From positions 1 through 6,578 of the forward strand of contig CAMLNG010000216.1 of NCBI GenBank assembly GCA_946481195.1: DNA of 6,578 bases. Reading direction: 5' to 3'. The notes under the pieces were generated by a model. It was not told the origin of the DNA and made no database searches. It saw only the letters and a list, made by a program, of their open reading frames with translations. This document shows, piece after piece, positions 1 to 4,851 of the stretch; within the stretch, counting starts at the first letter, position 1, and every line of letters begins with the position of its first letter. Source of the stretch: an uncultured Chromatiaceae bacterium (GTDB lineage: Bacteria; Pseudomonadota; Gammaproteobacteria; Enterobacterales; Alteromonadaceae). The translations under genes were made by a program, and so were the position numbers.

Positions 1-104
1 GTGAGCGATCAAGAGTGAGCGCGGGAGGCGCGAACGGGCGAACGCAGTGGTGGCGATGTTGGCTTTGCCGCACTGGTCACAGCGCTGCCATTGTGTTCGC
101 CGAA
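1..104. other. Non-coding or edge-truncated segment, no supported gene
   Basis: I see no convincing gene here. The minus-strand frame from 129 to the window edge has no stop and contains a CDQCG stretch, but it has no ATG, starts just after a stop inside the repeat cluster, and matches no family I recognise. The plus-strand frame starting at 47 runs straight through the repeats and into the antisense of the GH97 gene. The segment may belong to a larger interspersed repeat or to the intergenic space downstream of the GH97 gene. Confidence 0.4.
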
Positions 105-171
105 TGCGATACCCGTTATGCGGTAACCGTTACGCGGTAACCGGTGTGCGACACCCGTTACGCGGTAACCG
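105..171. repeat. Short direct-repeat cluster, three copies of a 17-base core
   Basis: The core CCGTTAYGCGGTAACCG occurs at 113-129 (Y=T), 127-143 (Y=C) and 155-171 (Y=C). The first two copies overlap by three bases. The first and third are preceded by similar sequence, TGCGATAC and TGCGACAC, so the longer unit is about 25 bases. In the second and third cores GTTAC and GTAAC form a small inverted repeat around GCG. The cluster lies just downstream of the GH97 gene (minus strand) and abuts a hairpin element. It is too short and irregular to be a CRISPR array, and I cannot assign it a function. Confidence 0.75.
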
Positions 172-213
172 GTGGGTTTCGCTTTGCTCTACCCACCCTA
201 CATCCACCCTACA
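171..213. repeat. Palindromic GGTGGGT/ACCCACC intergenic element overlapping the GH97 stop codon
   Basis: GGTGGGT (171-177) and ACCCACC (191-197) form a 7-bp stem with a 13-base loop. The tail is duplicated: CCACCCTACA at 193-202 and again at 204-213. On the minus strand this reads TGTAGGGTGGATGTAGGGTGG, and the TAG of the first unit is the stop codon of the GH97 gene. From memory, the element resembles GTAGGGTGGGT...ACCCACC palindromes scattered between genes in many proteobacterial and cyanobacterial genomes. The hairpin could protect or end the upstream mRNA, but there is no T-tract typical of an intrinsic terminator. Confidence 0.65.
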
Positions 214-2218
214 ACGGTGTCAGAATCACCGCGAAACCGCCGCCACTGGCCATCGGGATCTCCAGACTGTCACCGGCTTTGACCACGCGCTTTTCTAACT
301 TGTAGTCTTCAGCGTGGCGGTCAGCGTTGATACCGTCTTTGATAAGCTGCAGCTGATATGAACCTTGAGGCAGGAAATCCAGCTTCACAGGCAATGTGCG
401 GGCTTGTTCGTTGGTCATGCCACCGAGATACCAGCTGTTGCCACGTTGACGCGCCATCACCAGGTATTCGCCGATGCTGGCGTGCAGCACGCGGAAATTA
501 TCCCAGACGGTGGGGATTTGACTGATAAAAGTCGGGATCTCCGGCTCGGCCTCGTAGCTGGTGGGGGTGTCGGCCAGCATTTGCAGCGGGCTTTCGTATA
601 ACACAAACATCGCCAGCTGATGGGCGCGGGTGCCGAGACTCATGGGCCGCGAAAACACGGCGTTAAAGTCTTTGCGCTGGGCGTTACGCATCGCGCCCGG
701 CGTGTAATCCATTGGGCCTGCAATCATGCGGATAAAGGGCAGATGCAGATTGTGGGTTGGCGTGATGGCGTCTGACCATTTGTGGTTTTCCAGGCCTTTG
801 ACGCCTTCGCGGGTCAGCACATTGGGGTAAGTGCGGTGAATGCCGGCCGGTTTGTACGAGCCGTGAAAATTCACCATCAGCTGGTATTTGGCGGCCATCG
901 CCGCCGCGCGCCAGTAAAAATTCACCATTGACTGGCTGTCGCTGTTCATAAAGTCGATTTTAAGCCCGGCCACGCCCCATTTTTTGTAGAGCGCCATTGC
1001 CGCTTCCATGTTTTTGTCGAGGCCAGTCCAGGGCACCCACAGCTGCACCGCCACGCCTTTGGCTTTGGCGTGTTTGATCACGGCCTGCACGTCGATATTC
1101 GGCAGCACTGTTAATACGTCGTCATGCGTCGACCAGCCATCGTCAATCAGGATATTTTCGATGCCAAAACGGGCGGCGAAATCGGCGTAGTACTGATAAG
1201 TGGCGGTGTTAATACCGGCTTTAAAATCAACGCCTTTAAAGTTGTTTTCGTTGTACCAGTCCCAGGCGATTTGACCGGGTTTGATCCATTCCGGCTTGCC
1301 GATACGCGAAGGTTCGGCCAGCAGATAACTGAGCTGGATGTTCAGAAGCTCAGCATCGCTGCGCGCCACACCAATAATGCGCCAGGGGAAATTGCGCTCG
1401 CGCGCGACAGTGGCAGTGCTGGCGGTGAACTCGCCGGTTTGTTCCGGGTTTTGCGGGTTCTGTTTGCTGAGATCCAGGTTCTTTGGATGTACACCGTAGA
1501 TACGGCCATCGCCGTGGCCCTGCAGCCACAGCCCCGGATAATCCTGCAAGTCGGTTTCAGTCAGCAGCAGATTGACACCGTTACTGACAAACAATGCCGG
1601 CAGGCTGCCAAGTTCAGCACCGTCGATACTTTTAGCCGGCACCGGCGTGAAACTGGGCTGAGTCGCGGTGCGGAAGTTTTTCTCAAACGGGAAATAACTA
1701 TAGGTACCGGCGCTGAAGTTAAAGCTGGCTATCTCTGCGCTAAGCTCTGCGCGGTCTGGTTTGCCAGAGACTTGGCTGCCAGATTTGCGCCCTTCAAAGC
1801 GCCAGGCGATGCCTTCGTTGTAAGCGCGCACTCTGAGCACAAAAGGCTGGTCAAATTCCAGCGCCAGTTCGTTGTACTGGTCACGGATAGTGGCGCTGCG
1901 TACCGGCACTTCGGGCTTAACCAGCTGGTTTTCGCTGCGCCGGCTTTGCTTTTGCACTGTGCCGGCCGGGCCATACTGGATGCCGTCGGCAAATTGCAGG
2001 CTGATGGGCGAAGGCTGCAAGACGGTGTTGCCGTCAACCTGCAGCTGATATTGCAGCTGCGCGCCGGTTTCGAGGTTTATTTCGATGCGGCCATCCGGTG
2101 ATTTCAGCTGAAACTGTTCCGCCAAAGCGGCGGGCGACAGCAGCAACAGCCACAACAGGGCATAACGCGCCGGCCGCTGTTGTGGGCTTTGCGCCGTGGG
2201 GGTAGAAAGGACAAACAT
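209..2218 (-). CDS. Exported GH97 glycoside hydrolase, probable retaining alpha-galactosidase
   Basis: This 669-residue protein has a signal peptide: a hydrophobic run at about 19-32 and a likely cut after ALA at 31-33. It would act in the periplasm. A GH97-type N-terminal beta-sandwich spans about 35-290, a catalytic TIM barrel about 305-560 and a C-terminal beta domain about 570-669. Key motifs are GLKIDFM with Asp422, NFHGSYKPAG (450-459), and TREGVKGLEN with Glu471 and Glu477. In the family, retaining alpha-galactosidases (Bacteroides BtGH97b, Asp415/Glu470) use an Asp nucleophile and a Glu acid/base 55 residues apart, the same spacing as Asp422/Glu477. The inverting alpha-glucosidase SusB instead has a base Glu where Gly453 would fall here. 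The start at 2218 is preferred because GGAG lies 8 bases upstream and the signal peptide follows; an upstream in-frame ATG at 2368 would overlap galT and add 50 unlikely residues. It is the third gene after galE and galT, which supports galactose as product. GH97 membership is firm; substrate is inferred. Confidence 0.92.
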   Translation of the reverse strand: MFVLSTPTAQSPQQRPARYALLWLLLLSPAALAEQFQLKSPDGRIEINLETGAQLQYQLQVDGNTVLQPSPISLQFADGIQYGPAGTVQKQSRRSENQLVKPEVPVRSATIRDQYNELALEFDQPFVLRVRAYNEGIAWRFEGRKSGSQVSGKPDRAELSAEIASFNFSAGTYSYFPFEKNFRTATQPSFTPVPAKSIDGAELGSLPALFVSNGVNLLLTETDLQDYPGLWLQGHGDGRIYGVHPKNLDLSKQNPQNPEQTGEFTASTATVARERNFPWRIIGVARSDAELLNIQLSYLLAEPSRIGKPEWIKPGQIAWDWYNENNFKGVDFKAGINTATYQYYADFAARFGIENILIDDGWSTHDDVLTVLPNIDVQAVIKHAKAKGVAVQLWVPWTGLDKNMEAAMALYKKWGVAGLKIDFMNSDSQSMVNFYWRAAAMAAKYQLMVNFHGSYKPAGIHRTYPNVLTREGVKGLENHKWSDAITPTHNLHLPFIRMIAGPMDYTPGAMRNAQRKDFNAVFSRPMSLGTRAHQLAMFVLYESPLQMLADTPTSYEAEPEIPTFISQIPTVWDNFRVLHASIGEYLVMARQRGNSWYLGGMTNEQARTLPVKLDFLPQGSYQLQLIKDGINADRHAEDYKLEKRVVKAGDSLEIPMASGGGFAVILTPL

Positions 2219-2226
2219 AACCAAAG

Positions 2227-2230
2227 CTCC
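2227..2230 (-). promoter_or_regulatory. Ribosome binding site deciding the GH97 start
   Basis: On the minus strand CGGAG stands 8 bases before the ATG at 2218. No comparable site precedes the longer in-frame start at 2368, so this site sets the start and places the signal peptide near the N terminus. Confidence 0.7.
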
Positions 2231-2299
2231 GTCGGTGAATAAACAGGCTCCAGTGAACCAAGGATTTGCCGCTTGGCGCGCATGCAAAACTGCCAATTC

Positions 2300-2316
2300 T
2301 GTCCTGAAAAATAAGC
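2300..2316 (-). promoter_or_regulatory. 17-base shared element, copy upstream of the GH97 gene
   Basis: GCTTATTTTTCAGGACA reads on the minus strand two bases after the galT stop codon and 81 bases before the GH97 start. An identical 17-mer occurs at 4683-4699 in front of the TonB receptor gene, in the same orientation relative to that gene. It is not a palindrome, and I see no good -10 box at a fixed distance. It may be an operator, part of a promoter, or a dispersed repeat fragment. The 100-base galT-GH97 gap has no clear terminator, so read-through from galT is also possible. Confidence 0.45.
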
Positions 2317-2318
2317 CT

Positions 2319-3419
2319 TTAGCTTGCAACCGGCGCAGTTTGTAAATAGTGCACCGCGTTTTGGGCACGCAACAGCGCAGCGGCTTGTTCCGGCGTTAAA
2401 TCGCGCTGCGTTTCGGCCAGCATTTCGTATCCCACCATAAACTTTTTGATACTTTGCGAGCGCAGCAGCGGTGGATAAAAATGCGCGTGCAGTTGCCATT
2501 GTGCACAGTCATCCGCTTCACCCGCGGCAGGATAAGGCGCGCCGTGCCAGCCCATCGAATAAGGAAAAGCGCACTGAAACAGGTTGTCGTAGCGGATAGT
2601 CAGCTGCTGCAGTATGTCGGCCAGGCTTGCCTGCTGCGCTGCACTTAACTGCTCCATGCGCTGCACTGGAAATAGCGGCAGCAGCAGGGTTTCAAAGGGC
2701 CAGGCGGCCCAGTAAGGCACGACCACCAGCCAGTCGGCATTTTGCAGCACCACGCGCTCCGCCAGTTGTAATTCAGCAAGGGCATAATGCAGCAAAAGCA
2801 CCCGGCCCTGCTGCTGAAAATAAGCGCGCTGCATCGCATCGGCTTTAGCCGGCAGGCTGGGAATAAAGTCTGAGGCCCAAATCTGGCCATGCGGATGCGG
2901 GTTAGAGCAGCCGTTCACCGCGCCTTTGTTTTCAAACACCTGCACCCAGCGATATTGCTGCGACAGCTCGCGATACTGCGCTATCCAGCAGGCGATCACA
3001 GCGCCGATTTGCGTAACAGTAAGCTCCGGCATGGTTTTGCTGTGATCGGCGGAATAACAAATTACCCGGCTGGTGCCACGCGCCGCCTGTCGCTGAAACA
3101 GCACATCCGGCATGGCGGGCGCGGCCGGTACTGTTGGCATCAAAGCGGCAAAATCATTGGTAAAAACAAATGGTTGTTGGTACTCAGGGTTGCGTTCACC
3201 ACTGATCCGTAAGTTACCGGCACACAAATAACAGGCCGGGTCATAGGCCGGTAACTGCTCAGTTGCCACGCTTTCCAGCTGGCCTTGCCAAGGGCGCAAT
3301 GCCCGCTGTGGCGACACCAGCACCCAGTCGCCAGTGAGCGGATTAAAGCGCCGGTGTGGATGCAGATTGCGGTCGAAGGCGGTGGCAAATTCACCAGCGG
3401 GCTGCTCAAACAACTTCAT
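2319..3419 (-). CDS. galT: Galactose-1-phosphate uridylyltransferase (GalT)
   Basis: This 366-residue cytoplasmic enzyme of the Leloir pathway exchanges UMP between UDP-glucose and galactose-1-phosphate, giving UDP-galactose and glucose-1-phosphate. E. coli GalT is slightly shorter, at 348 residues. The active-site loop [12 protein letters not shown] carries the nucleophile His177. The structural zinc ligands are all present: Cys63 and Cys66 (YLCAGN), His126 (SADHSKT) and His175. C-terminal blocks [24 protein letters not shown] and [13 protein letters not shown] are typical. At the second metal site the histidines are kept (292, 311, 313), but the position matching E. coli Glu182 appears to be Ala193. 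The ATG at 3419 is chosen because GGAGG lies 6 bases upstream and [11 protein letters not shown] starts the conserved region; the in-frame ATG at 3470 would add 17 unlikely residues inside galE. The start overlaps the galE end by 14 bases, so the two are co-transcribed and probably translationally coupled. Confidence 0.97.
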   Translation of the reverse strand: MKLFEQPAGEFATAFDRNLHPHRRFNPLTGDWVLVSPQRALRPWQGQLESVATEQLPAYDPACYLCAGNLRISGERNPEYQQPFVFTNDFAALMPTVPAAPAMPDVLFQRQAARGTSRVICYSADHSKTMPELTVTQIGAVIACWIAQYRELSQQYRWVQVFENKGAVNGCSNPHPHGQIWASDFIPSLPAKADAMQRAYFQQQGRVLLLHYALAELQLAERVVLQNADWLVVVPYWAAWPFETLLLPLFPVQRMEQLSAAQQASLADILQQLTIRYDNLFQCAFPYSMGWHGAPYPAAGEADDCAQWQLHAHFYPPLLRSQSIKKFMVGYEMLAETQRDLTPEQAAALLRAQNAVHYLQTAPVAS

Positions 3420-4461
3420 CTGTTGCCTCCGGCAGCGCTTTGGCCTGCAGTTGTTGCCAACGCCAGACATCGTCAGTCATTTGCTGTAAATCGCGGCGCG
3501 CAACAAAACCAAGCTGACGGCGCGCTTTATCGACACTAGCGACAGAACTCGCGGCATCGCCGGGCCGGCGGCCGGTGATTTGCCGGGCCAGCGTGCGGCC
3601 ACAGGAGCGCTGAAAAGCGGCAATCACCTGCAGCACTGAATAGCCGTGACCACGACCGAGGTTATACAGCTGCACCCCCGGCGTTTGTGCATGGTGTTGC
3701 AGCGCCAGCAGATGGCCTTCAGCCAAATCTTCGACATGGATGTAATCACGCACGCCAGTACCGTCGACTGTCGGGTAATCAGCGCCAAACACCTGCACCG
3801 CGCTGCGCTGACCGCTCGCTACCTGCGCGACAAAAGGCAGCAGGTTATTCGGTGTGCCACTTGGTGCTTCGCCGAGCAGGCCGCTGTGATGGGCGCCGGC
3901 CGGATTAAAATACCTAAGCAGCACCAGGCTCAGTTTTGGGTTGGCCTCTGCCCAGTCCTGCAGTATTTGCTCGACCATATATTTACTGCGTCCATACGGA
4001 TTTTGCGGTGCACAGGGACTTTGTTCGGTAAAAGCTATAGCCTGGTTCTGCGCGGCATATACAGTGGCGGACGAGCTGAACATCAGGCAATTGATCTGAT
4101 GTTGCTGCATCAGCTGCAGCAGATTTAAGGTGCCGGCCACATTGGTCTGGTAATAGGCCAGCGGCAGCTGCCAGGACTCGCCGACGGCTTTTAAGCCGGC
4201 GCAGTGCAGCACGGCGTCAAAGCGTTGTTGCCGGAATAGCGCAGACAAGGTGGCGCTGTCGTTGATGTCGCCTTGGACAAAACGCAGCTGTGACGCCTGC
4301 GCCGGGCAAATCTGCCGCAGCCGTGCCACCACGCCGATGTCACTGTTACTCAGGTTATCAAACAAAGTGACCCGGCAGCCGGCCTGCAACAAGGCGACTG
4401 CGCAGTGCGAGCCGACATAACCGGTGCCGCCGGTCAGCAAAATATTCATCCCATTATTCAT
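3406..4461 (-). CDS. galE: UDP-glucose 4-epimerase (GalE)
   Basis: This 351-residue cytoplasmic short-chain dehydrogenase/reductase interconverts UDP-galactose and UDP-glucose using bound NAD, closing the UDP-sugar cycle with GalT. E. coli GalE has 338 residues. The N terminus carries the NAD-binding GGTGYVGSH (11-19). The catalytic triad region is complete: FSSSATVY with Ser131, and NPYGRSK with Tyr156 and Lys160. [10 protein letters not shown] (182-191), NNLLPFVAQ and [17 protein letters not shown] (234-250) are UDP-sugar-binding blocks typical of GalE. The start at 4461 is chosen because AGAAGAGG lies 7 bases upstream. The ATG at 4449 (MNILLTGG) would give a more usual N terminus but has no ribosome site. 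It is the first gene of a galE-galT-GH97 run, divergent from the TonB receptor. Confidence 0.97.
   Translation of the reverse strand: MNNGMNILLTGGTGYVGSHCAVALLQAGCRVTLFDNLSNSDIGVVARLRQICPAQASQLRFVQGDINDSATLSALFRQQRFDAVLHCAGLKAVGESWQLPLAYYQTNVAGTLNLLQLMQQHQINCLMFSSSATVYAAQNQAIAFTEQSPCAPQNPYGRSKYMVEQILQDWAEANPKLSLVLLRYFNPAGAHHSGLLGEAPSGTPNNLLPFVAQVASGQRSAVQVFGADYPTVDGTGVRDYIHVEDLAEGHLLALQHHAQTPGVQLYNLGRGHGYSVLQVIAAFQRSCGRTLARQITGRRPGDAASSVASVDKARRQLGFVARRDLQQMTDDVWRWQQLQAKALPEATDEVV
3426..3430 (-). promoter_or_regulatory. Ribosome binding site of galT, inside the galE end
   Basis: A full GGAGG on the minus strand lies 6 bases before the galT ATG at 3419 and within the last galE codons. It fixes the galT start and supports coupling of translation across the 14-base galE-galT overlap. 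Confidence 0.8.
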
Positions 4462-4468
4462 CAAGAGT

Positions 4469-4476
4469 CCTCTTCT
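4469..4476 (-). promoter_or_regulatory. Ribosome binding site deciding the galE start
   Basis: On the minus strand AGAAGAGG lies 7 bases before the ATG at 4461. The alternative ATG at 4449 has no purine-rich site at a workable distance. The same AGAAGAGG with the same spacing precedes the divergent receptor gene. Confidence 0.7.
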
Positions 4477-4479
4477 GAT

Positions 4480-4499
4480 GCCGGCGCAACCAGGCCGGC
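4480..4499 (-). promoter_or_regulatory. Small GC-rich hairpin in the galE leader
   Basis: GCCGGC at 4480-4485 and GCCGGC at 4494-4499 can pair as a 6-bp stem with an 8-base loop, just upstream of the galE ribosome site. GCCGGC is self-complementary and CCGGC is common in this DNA, so the pairing may be incidental. A stronger hairpin built from the same AGCCGGCCTG sequence sits in the receptor gene leader. Confidence 0.35.
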
Positions 4500-4642
4500 T
4501 TTGGTGCAAAAACCGCGTTGGCGCAGAAGGTAGCGCCGGCGCTTTTCGGCCGTCAACGCCGGCAAGAGCAAAGGTGAGAAAGCGGGAACATTCAGTCGGA
4601 AAACCACAGCGGCTGCGCCCTGCAGCGCTGCGGGTGCACCAT

Positions 4643-4657
4643 TTCCTGCTGCAGGAA
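4643..4657. promoter_or_regulatory. Perfect 15-base palindrome, candidate operator
   Basis: TTCCTGCTGCAGGAA has 7-base arms around a central T. It sits between the two divergent genes, about 180 bases from the galE start and 195 from the receptor start, a fitting place for a dimeric regulator acting on both. No regulator gene is in view and no second copy was found in front of the GH97 gene, so the role is inferred from symmetry and position only. Confidence 0.35.
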
Positions 4658-4682
4658 CAGCGGCCAACAGCATTGTCCCGCT

Positions 4683-4699
4683 GCTTATTTTTCAGGACA
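4683..4699 (+). promoter_or_regulatory. 17-base shared element, copy upstream of the TonB receptor gene
   Basis: GCTTATTTTTCAGGACA on the plus strand ends 152 bases before the receptor start. It matches exactly the minus-strand sequence at 2300-2316 upstream of the GH97 gene. The two genes would encode the outer-membrane importer and the periplasmic hydrolase of one pathway, which makes a shared regulatory role attractive, though unproven. Confidence 0.45.
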
Positions 4700-4793
4700 C
4701 AGCCTTTGGAATTAAGGACGCGGCACTGAGTGCAAAAGGCGGATTAATAGGAGCGTCCTGGCGACCTCCCTGCGCCGGACACCGGCAACAGGA

Positions 4794-4826
4794 TCAGGCC
4801 GGCTGTGACTCCCGCAGCCGGCCTGA
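4794..4826 (+). promoter_or_regulatory. Strong hairpin in the TonB receptor leader
   Basis: TCAGGCCGGCT (4794-4804) and AGCCGGCCTGA (4816-4826) are perfect 11-base arms with an 11-base loop; G4805 and C4815 can extend the stem by one pair. It ends 10 bases before the purine-rich ribosome site and 25 bases before the ATG. No T-tract follows, so it is not a normal intrinsic terminator. It could affect mRNA stability, translation or a post-transcriptional regulator, or be a palindromic repeat remnant. Confidence 0.55.
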
Positions 4827-4836
4827 ATTCATAACA

Positions 4837-4844
4837 AGAAGAGG
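4837..4844 (+). promoter_or_regulatory. Ribosome binding site of the TonB receptor gene
   Basis: AGAAGAGG lies 7 bases before the ATG at 4852. An in-frame GTG directly precedes that ATG (4849-4851), but the spacing and the signal peptide favour the ATG. Confidence 0.7.
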
Positions 4845-4851
4845 CATAGTG

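Larger units (their letters stand above)
4462..4851. other. Divergent intergenic region between galE and the TonB receptor gene
   Basis: This 390-base region should hold the promoters of both divergent units. I found no -35/-10 pair strong enough to call on either strand. It is rich in inverted repeats: GCCGGC at 4480-4485 paired with 4494-4499, AGCGCCGGCGCT (4532-4543), GCAGCGCTGC (4622-4631), TTCCTGCTGCAGGAA (4643-4657), GCACTGAGTGC (4723-4733) and the long hairpin at 4794-4826. It also holds the second copy of the 17-base element (4683-4699). A minus-strand frame of 70 codons (4673 to 4461) ends by overlapping the galE start, but I do not call it a gene. Confidence 0.7.

Noticed and set aside
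1..129. Minus-strand open frame of 43 codons with a CDQCG motif, open at the left edge
   Set aside because: It has no ATG, begins after a stop inside the repeat cluster, and offers too little sequence to support a gene.
105..171. Repeat cluster considered as a CRISPR array
   Set aside because: Copies overlap or are separated by about 11 bases, with no uniform spacers and no cas genes in view.
1124..2101. Long plus-strand open frame of 325 codons opposite the GH97 gene
   Set aside because: It is antisense to a clear GH97 gene, its residues resemble no family, and such frames arise from the codon bias of the real gene.
2258..2296. Inverted repeats CCAAG/CTTGG and TTGGC/GCCAA between galT and the GH97 gene, considered as operator or terminator
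   Set aside because: The arms are only five bases with unequal loops and no T-tract, and such pairs are expected by chance.
2219..2368. Extended GH97 N terminus starting at 2368
   Set aside because: It would overlap the galT end, bury the signal peptide 50 residues deeper and lack a ribosome site; the ATG at 2218 has one.
4532..4543. Palindrome AGCGCCGGCGCT followed by TTTT, considered as a terminator
   Set aside because: A folded form would have only four pairs around a four-base loop, the T-run is short, and no gene on the plus strand ends before it.
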